Shown piece by piece: positions 35,666 through 43,980 of a DNA stretch of 64,000 nt. A model generated the notes under the pieces. It did not search any database, was not told the origin of the DNA, and saw nothing but the letters and a program-made list of their open reading frames with translations. Every line of letters starts with the position of its first letter. Positions within the stretch are counted from its first letter, which is position 1. Origin of the DNA: Asaia lannensis NBRC 102526 (GTDB lineage Bacteria; Pseudomonadota; Alphaproteobacteria; Acetobacterales; Acetobacteraceae); NCBI RefSeq assembly GCF_024054035.1, contig NZ_JAMXQU010000003.1:62001-126000 (forward strand). The letters run 5' to 3'. Both the position numbers and the translations under genes were made by a program.

Positions 35666-36366
35666 CAGACCCGCTACGCAACTGGACGGTCACACGGCTT
35701 TCCCCCGATCCCGAAATCGTCTGCCGCCCGGCCCCCTCACTGGACGATACTTCTCTGGATCGGGCTATCGAAACGGTCTGGCAGGCGGCACGCGAGAAAT
35801 TCCCGAAGCTCTATAACGGCCGTGTCTTCTGTCTTTCGCATATGGATGCTGCAAGGCTCGAAGGATTCTGGTGCGAATTCCGCTGGGTTCTCGCGCAGAT
35901 GCGCGACCCTGCACTGGCCGAGAAGCTTCATCTGCGTTCGCTGGCCGTAACGGGACTGATGACCTGCAAGGAAGGAATCGTGCTCGGCCGACGTAACCCG
36001 AATGCCCTCTATCTCCCTGGCCTCTGGCAGGGCGTTCCCGCTGGAAGTGTAGAGACACGAGACGAAAACGACCCGCTCGATCTCGGCGCGCAACTCATGG
36101 CTGAGCTGGAAGAGGAGGTCGGCATGACAGGACAGGTGCGTCTACGCGGGCCTTTTCTGGCATGCGAACACAGCACCACACATATCGTCGATCTCGGGTT
36201 TCTGATTGAGACCGATCTCCCGTTCGAGACAATCCGTGCAGGATGGCAGGCCAAGGCCAATGACGAATATGACGAGCTGATCTGCATTCCCGTTGCATAC
36301 AGGGGCAAGATCGAAGCCGATGTTCTGCCAACGACACGCGCCATGCTGGAGCTGCTTGCATCATGA
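35662..36366 (+). CDS. Nudix hydrolase
   Basis: A 234-residue hydrolase of nucleoside-diphosphate-linked substrates. The Nudix box is recognisable around residue 150: LWQGVPAGSVETRD followed by LMAELEEEVGM (REUxEExGU with Ala-Glu-Leu for Arg-Glu-Uaa). An N-terminal extension of about 100 residues (FCLSHMDAARLEGFWCEFRW) precedes the Nudix fold and resembles that of some Nudix proteins acting on larger substrates. It starts within the aldo/keto reductase stop (ATGA) and ends the same way on mtnK, so the three products are made together. Substrate unknown. Confidence 0.82.
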   Translation: MTDPLRNWTVTRLSPDPEIVCRPAPSLDDTSLDRAIETVWQAAREKFPKLYNGRVFCLSHMDAARLEGFWCEFRWVLAQMRDPALAEKLHLRSLAVTGLMTCKEGIVLGRRNPNALYLPGLWQGVPAGSVETRDENDPLDLGAQLMAELEEEVGMTGQVRLRGPFLACEHSTTHIVDLGFLIETDLPFETIRAGWQAKANDEYDELICIPVAYRGKIEADVLPTTRAMLELLAS

Positions 36367-37565
36367 GTGCCTACCGCCCTCTCACCGCCTCCACACTGAT
36401 AGACTATCTGGCCGATCTGCCCTCCATCACGGCCCGGCTCGGCGGTGACAAATCGAACTGGACCGCACGCGAGGTCAGCGACGGTAACCTCAACACCGTA
36501 TTCATCGTGTCAGGACCAGCTGGCAGCGTATGCTGCAAGCAGTCCCTGCCCTATGTCCGTGTCGACCCCTCATGGGCCATGCCTCTTGAGCGCACCCTTT
36601 TCGAGGCAAGATGGATGCAGGCCACCGGCAAGGCTGCGGGTGGCCAGGTTCCGGCGCTCTATCACCTCGATGAGGGCCTGTTTCTGATCGTCATGGAAAA
36701 TCTCGGCCACCACCGCGTCCTTCGCGACGTGCTGATCGGGGGTACCGCGCCCGCAGGTTTCGGTGCTCGTATCGGCGAGTTCATCGGTCATGCGGCCTTC
36801 GCCACATCCTGGCGTGCCATGCCGTTTGAAGATGTCCATATTCTGCGTGACATCTTCTCACGCAATCTGGCGCTGACACGTATCACCGTCGATCTCGTCT
36901 TTACCGATCCCTACCGGGAAGACTGTGCCAGAAACCACTGGCAGAGCCCCGAACTCGACGAGACTGTCCTCAGCCTGCAGCGGGATCACGCCCTGCTGCT
37001 GGCAGTCGAACGATTGCAGGAGCGCTTTCTCTCGACCGGGCAATGCCTGCTTCACGGCGATCTTCATACCGGATCGGTCATGATCGGAGGCGATGACGTT
37101 CGCATCATCGACGGTGAGTTCGCACTTTACGGACCGCTTGGCTTCGATCCGGGAATGTTCATCGCCAATCTTGCGCTGAATGCCTGTGCCCAGCCTGACC
37201 ACGCATCCTGGATGCGCGATGAAATCACACTTGTCTGGGAGAATTTCACACGCGCTTATCTGGAACACTGGGACACAGCGCATCTGAGGGGCGATGTCGG
37301 CTCCCTGACGCGACAGGCCCCCTGCGCCTCGGAGCGTAGCCGTCTCTTCCAGCAGATTATGCACGATCTTGCCGGTTTCGCCGGGCTGGAAATGATCCGC
37401 AGAACGATCGGCTTTGCGCAGATTGCCGATTATGACGCGGCGCCGGATCGTGATGCGCAGGCCGAAGCACGTTTGCAGGCGCTGATCTGCGGGCGAAGGC
37501 TAATCTGTGAAGCGCAGCATATTGGCACGCTCGACGCCCTCATGTCGCGTCTGCAAGGCCCCTGA
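36363..37565 (+). CDS. mtnK: S-methyl-5-thioribose kinase
   Basis: Phosphorylates 5-methylthioribose to its 1-phosphate, the entry to methionine salvage or to a shunt giving DHAP. The 400 residues match MtnK length. Diagnostic blocks are VSDGNLNTVFIV (ATP-binding), CCKQSLPYVRV, MPLERTLFEA, the catalytic HGDLHTGSVMI, and the metal-binding IDGEFALYGPLGFDPGMFIANL. The product of a Nudix and aldo/keto reductase operon, each gene overlapping the next by 4 nt. No mtnA, mtnB, mtnC or mtnD gene lies beside it, so the pathway downstream is encoded elsewhere or is incomplete. Confidence 0.92.
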   Translation: MSAYRPLTASTLIDYLADLPSITARLGGDKSNWTAREVSDGNLNTVFIVSGPAGSVCCKQSLPYVRVDPSWAMPLERTLFEARWMQATGKAAGGQVPALYHLDEGLFLIVMENLGHHRVLRDVLIGGTAPAGFGARIGEFIGHAAFATSWRAMPFEDVHILRDIFSRNLALTRITVDLVFTDPYREDCARNHWQSPELDETVLSLQRDHALLLAVERLQERFLSTGQCLLHGDLHTGSVMIGGDDVRIIDGEFALYGPLGFDPGMFIANLALNACAQPDHASWMRDEITLVWENFTRAYLEHWDTAHLRGDVGSLTRQAPCASERSRLFQQIMHDLAGFAGLEMIRRTIGFAQIADYDAAPDRDAQAEARLQALICGRRLICEAQHIGTLDALMSRLQGP

Positions 37566-37587
37566 AAACCCCTTGTCGCACTACCGA

Positions 37588-37612
37588 CCGGTGGGCCCGT
37601 CAGGCCCGCCGG
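37588..37612. terminator. Bidirectional hairpin between mtnK and flavin reductase genes
   Basis: CCGGTGGGCC (37588-37597) pairs with GGCCCGCCGG (37603-37612), with one G-T wobble and a 5-base loop. It lies between convergent genes and overlaps the last codons of the flavin reductase gene. No T-run, so intrinsic termination is unproven. Confidence 0.4.
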
Positions 37613-38094
37613 TAGGCGCGGTCGAACCAGACGAGACCCGAGGCTTCGTCACGGTTGAACTCGGCGCATAACGGCTCAACGAAAAACACGCTATGTGTTC
37701 CTATCTCCTGGGTAAGGCTGATGCGGCATTCCAGCGTTACGAGCGCCCCTTCCAGCAAGGGCATACCCAGCTCACCCTGACGCCAGTTTCCTGCAGAGAA
37801 GCGCGTGTCCATTTCGATGCGTGAGCTGCCGAAAAGCGATGAAAGCGCCTCCTGATCATGAGTCAGGATATTGATGGCAAGCATGCCGTGACGCACAAGA
37901 TGGGCATGTGTCGACGCTGACCGGTTGACGCAGACAAGCAATGTCGCCGGATCGTCGGAAACACTGCATACGGCAGAAGCCGTGAAGCCATGACGACCGT
38001 TCTCCCCGTCTGTCGTGATGATTGTCACGGCGCTCGCAAGGCGTGCCATCGCATCGCGAAAAATTTCTTTCGATAAAGGGGCGCGATCCGGCAT
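37600..38094 (-). CDS. Flavin reductase family protein (RutF/HpaC-like)
   Basis: A 164-residue NAD(P)H:flavin oxidoreductase domain. Visible are FRDAMARLASAVTIITTDG near the start, the FMN-binding GFTASAVCSVSDDPATLLVCVNRSAS, and a C-terminal HSVFFVEP. GGAG precedes ATG 38094. It is divergent from the sulfite reductase operon across a 199-bp region that includes an inverted repeat. Such reductases feed reduced flavin to a monooxygenase or supply electrons in assimilation; no partner oxygenase is adjacent. The neighbouring sulfite reductase operon makes an electron-supply role there conceivable. Confidence 0.87.
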   Translation of the reverse strand: MPDRAPLSKEIFRDAMARLASAVTIITTDGENGRHGFTASAVCSVSDDPATLLVCVNRSASTHAHLVRHGMLAINILTHDQEALSSLFGSSRIEMDTRFSAGNWRQGELGMPLLEGALVTLECRISLTQEIGTHSVFFVEPLCAEFNRDEASGLVWFDRAYRRA

Positions 38095-38222
38095 CGTTAA
38101 GGCTCCACAGCTGTTTGAATAAGTCCGTATGCGGCAAGCGATACCGACCGCAAGGGGTGAGACGATGATTTCCCCGTCAGGGACGATGTTTGGTCCCTTG
38201 CCCCCGGGGGCCTTCTCTGTGA

Positions 38223-38254
38223 TATAAACATACGATCATCGTAGATAGTTTATA
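38223..38254 (+). promoter_or_regulatory. Inverted repeat upstream of the sulfite reductase operon
   Basis: TACGAT-C-ATCGTA (38231-38243) is a perfect 13-bp palindrome. It is flanked by TATAAAC (38223-38229) and GTTTATA (38248-38254), also complementary but with 1- and 4-base offsets. It sits about 50 nt before DUF2849 and lies in the shared spacer with flavin reductase. It may be an operator overlapping a TATAAA-like -10 element. The regulator is unknown. Confidence 0.45.
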
Positions 38255-38293
38255 GACCACACCGGTCATCGATCAATCAAGGCGGAACGGCAT

Positions 38294-38611
38294 ATGAAAA
38301 GGGCGATACGCATAGGCGCCGGAGAGGCTCTGATCCTGACGGCCAACAGGCTTCTGGACGGTCATATCGTCTGGCGCGATGCACACGGCTCCTGGCAGCG
38401 CTCGATTGCCCAGGCCGCGATTCTCGCACCTGAAACCTATGAATCGCAGCTCGAAGAGGCCGTCGCATCCGCGCAGAAGGATGGTGTCGTTGGCGTCTAT
38501 GAGGTCGTGGTGCGCCCCGGCACGATTGCTGACCCCGTGAGCGTACGCGAGCGCATTCGCGCCTTCGGTCCTACGGTGCACCCCCAGTTTGCCACGGAGT
38601 TGGATGCATGA
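38294..38611 (+). CDS. DUF2849 protein, sulfite reductase operon
   Basis: A 105-residue protein of the DUF2849 family, found immediately upstream of cysI in many alphaproteobacteria. The sequence has ALILTANRLLDGHIVWRD and a C-terminal GVYEVVVRPGT with RERIRAFGPTVHPQF. It overlaps the cysI start by 4 nt (ATGA), so its synthesis is coupled to the reductase. Its biochemical role is not known to me; a small accessory part in sulfite reduction is implied by the conserved linkage. Confidence 0.85.
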   Translation: MKRAIRIGAGEALILTANRLLDGHIVWRDAHGSWQRSIAQAAILAPETYESQLEEAVASAQKDGVVGVYEVVVRPGTIADPVSVRERIRAFGPTVHPQFATELDA

Positions 38612-40278
38612 GCGCACCAGTCGGACATTATCAGTATCAGGCGACCGACCGCGAATTTCTGGCCTCGCGCATCGCGGAATTCGAAGGTCAGGTGCAACGC
38701 CGCCTCGATGGAACGCTAAGCGAGGACGAGTTCAAACCGCTCCGCCTGATGAACGGTCTCTATCTGCAGCTTCATGCCTATATGCTGCGCATTGCCATTC
38801 CCTATGGGGTGCTCGACTCGCGCCAGATGCGCAAGCTTGCGCATATCGGGCGTCATTACGACCGTGATTACGGTCATTTTACCACGCGGCAGAACATCCA
38901 GTTCAACTGGATACGCCTGGAAAATACGCCCGAAATCCTGCGTCAGCTGGCCGATGTCGACATGCATGCCATACAGACGAGCGGCAATTGCATACGCAAC
39001 GTGACCTGCGACCAGTTTGCCGGCGCGGCTGCCGACGAGCTGATGGATCCGCGAGTTCATGCAGAAATCCTGCGGCAATGGTCGACCCTGCACCCGGAAT
39101 TCACGTTCCTGCCGCGTAAATTCAAGATTGCGATTTCAGGCAGTCCGCAGGATCGTGTGGCTGCACGTTTCCACGATATCGGCATTCTGGCGCGACCGGG
39201 CGAAGACGGCCCCCTGTTCCGCATCTTCGTTGGGGGTGGCCTGGGCCGTACCCCGCTCGTCGGTCATGAACTCTTCGATTCCGTGCCGGAATCCGAACTT
39301 CTGATGACGCTTGAAGCCATTCTGCGTGTCTATAATGCCTATGGACGCCGCGATAATATCTACAAGGCACGTATCAAGATCCTGGTGCAGGCGCTCGGTA
39401 TTGACGGCTACCGTGAGGCGGTCGCCCATGAGCTTACACGCATGGATCCGGCGCATTACCGCCTCTCTCCAGAGGTGGTATCCGCCATACGCGCCCGGTT
39501 TGCGGTGCCCGACCTGACAGCCTCACCAGACGCCGAGGCCAGATTGCGCCGCGACAGACTCGCCAACCCGGATTTCGACCGCTGGGTGCGCAGCAACACC
39601 ATGCCCCATTTCGCGCCGGGTCGAATTGCCGTGACAGTGTCCATCAAACCTGCGGGCGGTATACCGGGCGACGCGACCTCGGATCAGATGGATCGCCTTG
39701 CCGATCTGGCAGACCGCTATTCCTTTGGCGAACTGCGTATCACCCACCTCCAGAACGTCGTTCTTGCTCATGTCGCACAGGACGATCTCCTCTCTCTCTG
39801 GACGTCGCTTGTCGAAATCGGGCTGGGAGATGCGAATAATGAGCTGATCGGCGATATCGTCGCCTGCCCCGGTCTCGATTACTGTGCACTGGCCAATGCA
39901 CGGTCGATCCCTATTGCCCAGAAGCTGAGCGCACGTTTTGCCGATAACGCCTTGCAGGAAGAGATCGGAAAACTGCGTATCAATATATCCGGATGCATCA
40001 ACGCCTGCGGACATCACCATGTCGGGCATATTGGATTGCTGGGTGTCGACAAGCGCGGTGAGGAGTTCTTCCAGATCACGCTTGGCGGGCGTGACGATGA
40101 CAAGTCGCGCACAGGCGATATCCTCGGCGCGGCCCTGCCCGAAGACGACATGGTCGATGCAATCGCCCGGATCGTCGATCGCTATCTGAGTGTGCGCGAA
40201 AAGGGCGAGGAATTCCTCGACACGCTTACCCGCCTCGGCGATGCCCCCTTCAAGGAAGCCGCTTATGAAACTGTTTGA
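38608..40278 (+). CDS. cysI: Sulfite/nitrite reductase hemoprotein
   Basis: A siroheme-[4Fe-4S] reductase of 556 residues that takes sulfite to sulfide in cysteine synthesis. The cofactor cysteines are visible: ACPGLDYC (C-x5-C) and SGCINACGHHHVGHIGL (C-x3-C). N-terminal features include LYLQLHAYMLRIAIPYG and DYGHFTTRQNIQFNWIRL, where Arg residues bind substrate, and NVTCDQFAG. The 14-nt overlap with DUF934 and ATGA overlap with DUF2849 make a compact three-gene block. No cysJ flavoprotein gene is here. Nitrite reductase is the alternative reading, but the DUF2849-DUF934 context favours sulfite. Confidence 0.92.
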   Translation: MSAPVGHYQYQATDREFLASRIAEFEGQVQRRLDGTLSEDEFKPLRLMNGLYLQLHAYMLRIAIPYGVLDSRQMRKLAHIGRHYDRDYGHFTTRQNIQFNWIRLENTPEILRQLADVDMHAIQTSGNCIRNVTCDQFAGAAADELMDPRVHAEILRQWSTLHPEFTFLPRKFKIAISGSPQDRVAARFHDIGILARPGEDGPLFRIFVGGGLGRTPLVGHELFDSVPESELLMTLEAILRVYNAYGRRDNIYKARIKILVQALGIDGYREAVAHELTRMDPAHYRLSPEVVSAIRARFAVPDLTASPDAEARLRRDRLANPDFDRWVRSNTMPHFAPGRIAVTVSIKPAGGIPGDATSDQMDRLADLADRYSFGELRITHLQNVVLAHVAQDDLLSLWTSLVEIGLGDANNELIGDIVACPGLDYCALANARSIPIAQKLSARFADNALQEEIGKLRINISGCINACGHHHVGHIGLLGVDKRGEEFFQITLGGRDDDKSRTGDILGAALPEDDMVDAIARIVDRYLSVREKGEEFLDTLTRLGDAPFKEAAYETV

Positions 40279-40666
40279 ACTGGGAAGTCTTCGTCACCCT
40301 GCACCGACCGCCATCGATATCGTGACTGTGTCGGAAATGACGGAGGCCAGCCGAGCGATCAGACTGCATCCCGATTTCGATGTCGAGTTGCTCGGGGCCG
40401 CGCTCGATCACCTCGATCTAATCGTGGTGAATTTTCCCATATTCCGTGACGGACGCGGCTTTACTCAGGCACGCGCGCTGCGGGAGTATTATGGCTTCTC
40501 GGGAGAAATCAGGGCAGAAGGCCACCTCATTCCGGATCAGGCACAGTTCCTGCGCAGCTGCGGCGTTGATACCGTTCTGCTCGACGATACGGTCGATACA
40601 GCCCCCTGGTTCAAGGCGCTTGCCCTCTTCCCGGTAACCTATCAGCAGCGTCTCGGACTGCGCTGA
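40265..40666 (+). CDS. DUF934 protein, sulfite reductase operon
   Basis: A 133-residue DUF934 protein that regularly accompanies cysI in alphaproteobacteria. It has a DLIVVNFPIFRDGRGFTQARALRE block with LREYYGFSGEIRAEGHLIPDQ, conserved in the family. The start ATG 40265 lies inside the end of cysI (14-nt overlap). It ends the operon. It is presumed to help sulfite reduction or siroheme protein maturation; the role is not established. Confidence 0.87.
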   Translation: MKLFELGSLRHPAPTAIDIVTVSEMTEASRAIRLHPDFDVELLGAALDHLDLIVVNFPIFRDGRGFTQARALREYYGFSGEIRAEGHLIPDQAQFLRSCGVDTVLLDDTVDTAPWFKALALFPVTYQQRLGLR

Positions 40667-40714
40667 AACGCGAGGGCCCGGATCCTTTCAGCGGGCTTTG
40701 TCACCAGAAGCATG

Positions 40715-40732
40715 GGGGGCGATCAAGCCCCC
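40715..40732. terminator. GC-rich hairpin between convergent genes
   Basis: GGGGGC (40715-40720) pairs with GCCCCC (40727-40732) around GATCAA, in the 90-bp gap between the DUF934 and porin stop codons. No T-run is seen in either direction, so it is a possible bidirectional terminator. Confidence 0.4.
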
Positions 40733-40756
40733 TGCACCGCTCAGACACAGCAAGGG

Positions 40757-42289
40757 TCAGAAACGATAATTTGCCCAGCCAGCAAAGAAATCCGAGCCTG
40801 AAAACCCGGCGCGCGTGAGGGCGGGACCAGCCTGTAAGTGCTCGTAACGCCCCGTGAAATTCAGTCTCGGGGTCAAGGTCCATACAGCCTGAGCCCGCGT
40901 TGACTGCGCCACGCGTGAGGCGCGTGTGTTCTGGGTGCCAGCAAACGCGCTGCCATTTGCCCTGTAGACCGCATCACTCAGGCTGGCCCGCCAGGCAAAC
41001 TGGTATTCCAGGGTCAGACGCAGACTCTCCAGCGGGGATATCGTGAAGTTAGGCGCGAAAGCGATCAGATTGGTCGGTGTCAGAAAGAGCTGATAGCTAT
41101 AATAGATGTTATTACCGAACGGGGCGAAGGCACTGCGCAGCGTTCCTTTGCCATAAGCGCCGCCACCGCTCGCATAATCGACATGAAAGCCGATCCTCGG
41201 CGCTGTCGCGCCAGCGCCGAGCCGATAGGTCTGGGCCAGAAAAAATTGCCAGGCCGAGATGGTACGCCCGTCATAATGACCGCCCTGATAGTTACCGGTC
41301 CAGTCGATCGTAAGACGATCTACATCGCCCCAGAGGCGCATCCCGTAATAGAGACGATCCTCCCGTGCCGGCGCCCCTGCCCAGACCGCACGCCGGTTTC
41401 TGAGACGCCAGATGAACGGATCTAGGTAAAGCTTTGATTTTACGAGAAAGTCATGCGGAATGACGATACCTACGGTCCCCCCCGAGAACCTGGTACCGCG
41501 CTCAAGAACATCATCCCTGACACCGCCCTGGCCCAGACGGGTATAGTTGAAATCGAAGAAATCTCCCCGTACCATGCGGCCACGTATCCAGAAGCGCGTC
41601 CCATTGAGGACGAAGCGCAGCGTATTGTTGTCACGCTGTGAGGTCATCAGATTGGCCCCATCGGTGAATTCCTGGCGGCCAAAGCGCGCGCCGAGATGAA
41701 CACGTGACAAAGGCAGATTAGCCTCTGCAAAATATTGCTGCAAAAACAGTTTGTTCCGCATACTTGCTGCCGGGTTGCCTATGTTGGGTCCGGACACACC
41801 GCCATGGGCAAATTCGCCAAAAGCGCGAAAATAGCGTGTGATATGCAGGTCTGCGCCGCTAACCAGACGCATGATATCCTGACGCTGAAGCGGCCCTTTT
41901 TTCAGATTGGGGTTACTGGTCTGGTTCAGCCTCAGCCGCATTTCCCCCGAGAAGGTCAGATAGACCGATTGAGAGGGCGTGAGCGGCACGAATTTGAGGC
42001 GATCCAGAAAATCACGACGGTTTTTCGGATCGCGCATCTTCCGCCAGTCCTCCGCCCAGCGTGAAAGATTGTAACCGGACGTCGTAAGACCGTCCCCGGC
42101 GGCCGGCGATGGATAGGTGGTTACCGCCGGTTCTGCGGGGGCACGCGTCTGAAACGGGTCGGGTGCCGGGTTTGTCCCGAGAACGGCGCTCTGCGCCATG
42201 CCGCTATGCGGCCACGCCACCATACCTGCGAGCAAGGCAACACCCAGACTTTCCCGCATCGGGGAACGATGATGAAACCGGAACCACAT
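40757..42289 (-). CDS. Alginate-export/OprD-like outer-membrane porin
   Basis: An 18-strand-type beta-barrel porin of the AlgE family, predicted in the outer membrane. The N terminus has a signal peptide (GVALLAGMVAWPHSGMAQS), residues about 60-110 a lead-in segment, and then repeated amphipathic strands (LTFSGEMRLRLNQ, YFRAFGEFAHGG, VHLGARFGRQEF, RFWIRGRMVRGDFFDF). The last residue is phenylalanine, usual for barrel insertion. ATG 42289 (MWFRFHH) lies 18 nt past dctA; an in-frame Met 10 codons later gives a shorter signal. Its place behind dctA suggests it passes the same anions or small solutes; specificity is inferred. Confidence 0.82.
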   Translation of the reverse strand: MWFRFHHRSPMRESLGVALLAGMVAWPHSGMAQSAVLGTNPAPDPFQTRAPAEPAVTTYPSPAAGDGLTTSGYNLSRWAEDWRKMRDPKNRRDFLDRLKFVPLTPSQSVYLTFSGEMRLRLNQTSNPNLKKGPLQRQDIMRLVSGADLHITRYFRAFGEFAHGGVSGPNIGNPAASMRNKLFLQQYFAEANLPLSRVHLGARFGRQEFTDGANLMTSQRDNNTLRFVLNGTRFWIRGRMVRGDFFDFNYTRLGQGGVRDDVLERGTRFSGGTVGIVIPHDFLVKSKLYLDPFIWRLRNRRAVWAGAPAREDRLYYGMRLWGDVDRLTIDWTGNYQGGHYDGRTISAWQFFLAQTYRLGAGATAPRIGFHVDYASGGGAYGKGTLRSAFAPFGNNIYYSYQLFLTPTNLIAFAPNFTISPLESLRLTLEYQFAWRASLSDAVYRANGSAFAGTQNTRASRVAQSTRAQAVWTLTPRLNFTGRYEHLQAGPALTRAGFSGSDFFAGWANYRF

Positions 42290-42307
42290 GAGCGTGTATC
42301 CTGTCGC

Positions 42308-43669
42308 TCAGGCAAGAGGAGACTGCGTGGCGGACCCGTCGTCGTTTGACGAACCGAGGGCGGCTGCCAGCTTGTCACGGTCGAGTACACCCTCCCAGCG
42401 CGCGACGACGATTGTAGCCACGGCGTTACCGATGAAATTGGTCAGACTGCGACACTCGCTCATGAACCGGTCGACACCCAGAATAAGGCCGATACCCGCG
42501 ACGGGGATCGTTGGCAGGATAGAGAGCGTCGCCGCCAGCGTGATGAACCCGGCACCCGTCACCCCTGCCGCTCCCTTGGAGGACAGCATGGCCATGCCCA
42601 GAAGCAGAACCTGCTGCCCCAGTCCGAGATGGATGTCATACGCCTGGGCAATGAAAAGAGCCGCCAGCGTCATGTAGATATTGGTGCCATCCAGATTGAA
42701 CGAATACCCCATCGGAACAACCAGCCCGACGATGCTTTTGGGGCAGCCTGCCCGTTCCATCTTTGCCATGAGGCTGGGCAAAGCGCTTTCGGAAGAAGAG
42801 GTGCCAAGCACAAGAAGGAGTTCGGCGCGCAGGTAGACAAGCAGGCGCAGAATGGAAAAGCCGGCCAGCCATCCGACGACACCGAGCACAACGACGATGA
42901 ACAGAATGGCAGTCCCGTAAAAGGTGAGAACCAGAGTAAACAGATCGGCAAGGCTGGAAGCGCCGTATTTTCCTACCGTAAACGCAATGGCACCGAAGGC
43001 GCCGATCGGTGCCGCCTTCATCAGAATCCCGACGATACGAAAGGCCACGGCAGAGGCCTCTTCAAGGACGTCATAGATACGCGCGCCGCGCTCCCCCATC
43101 AGCGCAAGGCCGATCCCTGTCAGTATGGCCACGAACAGGGCCTGCAGGATGTTGCCTGTGGTCAGTGCCGAGACGAACGTGTCAGGAATGATGTTGAGGA
43201 CAAAGGCGACAATACTGCTGTCATGCGCCTTGCCAATATACCCGGCAACGCTTGCACTCTGTGTTGCTGCATCGCTCAGCGAGGCGTGAATGCCCGCTCC
43301 CGGCCGAATGAGATTGGCCATGCATAAACCGACCACCAGAGCCAGCGTCGAGAAAAACAGGAAATAACCGAAGGTCTTGGCCGCCACGCGTGCCACAGCG
43401 CGCAAATCGCGCATACCGGCAATACCGGTCACAATGGTCAGAAAGATCACCGGTGGGATGATCATTTTCACAAGGCGTATGAAACCCTCGCCGAGCGGCT
43501 GCAGCGCCTGACCGGTCTGCGGCGCGAAATGCCCGATCAGCGACCCGATCACGATGGCGACGAGAACCTGCATGTAGGTATGACGCCAGAGCGGAACATG
43601 CTCCCGATCATGGGCAGGGGGATGCGCTTCGCAGCCGGTGACGTGTGGTTTCATTGTCTTCCCTGCCAT
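42308..43669 (-). CDS. dctA: C4-dicarboxylate/proton or sodium symporter DctA
   Basis: A DAACS-family inner-membrane symporter for succinate, malate and fumarate. The 453 residues hold multiple hydrophobic segments and DctA blocks: [29 protein letters not shown] (serine-rich re-entrant loop), [26 protein letters not shown], and [22 protein letters not shown]. Either ATG 43669 or ATG 43654 (five codons later, AGGGAAG upstream) could start it. The next gene is a porin 18 nt away. An 18-bp palindrome lies just upstream, see separate entry. Confidence 0.93.
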   Translation of the reverse strand: MAGKTMKPHVTGCEAHPPAHDREHVPLWRHTYMQVLVAIVIGSLIGHFAPQTGQALQPLGEGFIRLVKMIIPPVIFLTIVTGIAGMRDLRAVARVAAKTFGYFLFFSTLALVVGLCMANLIRPGAGIHASLSDAATQSASVAGYIGKAHDSSIVAFVLNIIPDTFVSALTTGNILQALFVAILTGIGLALMGERGARIYDVLEEASAVAFRIVGILMKAAPIGAFGAIAFTVGKYGASSLADLFTLVLTFYGTAILFIVVVLGVVGWLAGFSILRLLVYLRAELLLVLGTSSSESALPSLMAKMERAGCPKSIVGLVVPMGYSFNLDGTNIYMTLAALFIAQAYDIHLGLGQQVLLLGMAMLSSKGAAGVTGAGFITLAATLSILPTIPVAGIGLILGVDRFMSECRSLTNFIGNAVATIVVARWEGVLDRDKLAAALGSSNDDGSATQSPLA

Positions 43670-43692
43670 AGCGTCGCGAAAGCGCTCGTTAA

Positions 43693-43710
43693 GATTACAC
43701 CGGTGTAATC
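43693..43710 (-). promoter_or_regulatory. 18-bp perfect palindrome upstream of dctA
   Basis: GATTACACCGGTGTAATC at 43693-43710 is a perfect 18-bp palindrome with a central CCGG, 24 nt before the ATG at 43669. The central CpG recalls LacI-family operators, so it is a probable transcriptional operator for the dctA-porin operon. No regulator gene is adjacent. Confidence 0.6.
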
Positions 43711-43786
43711 AAACAAGCACTACGCTATAGGCGTCGCATGACAATGCACATTTGATTGAGCATCGTTAATACTGCGCACAGGGAAC

Positions 43787-43808
43787 AAAAAACCGGCCTC
43801 AAAGCCGG
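43787..43808 (-). terminator. Rho-independent terminator, likely of glk transcript
   Basis: On the minus strand CCGGC-TTTGAG-GCCGG (43808-43793) is followed by TTTTTT (43792-43787), a standard intrinsic terminator. It lies about 170 nt past the glk stop, so the glk transcript has a long 3' region or another short transcript ends here. Confidence 0.78.
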
Positions 43809-43980
43809 AAAAACAGCATAAGAGTCGGTAATTCTACCTGCTCTTCCTGAAATACTGGCTCGCTCTGAGGGCTTGTGTCTGTCTCAAACAGGCCCGCATC
43901 AGACCGAACACTGCCCGTCAGGCGGTAACGGGGAGTATGAATCCCCCCGCCCGGTCAGACGGGGAGACGATTGTACGGCC
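43809..43980 (-). other. Structured noncoding stretch between glk and its terminator
   Basis: This 172-bp stretch has no credible ORF. On the minus strand it is GC-rich with self-complementary blocks (GGGC and GCCC around CTGTTTGAGACAG; GGGGAxxxTCCCC-like runs near 43930) and ends at a strong terminator. It may be a long glk 3' UTR or a small RNA. I saw no tRNA, 6S or tmRNA signature. Confidence 0.3.
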
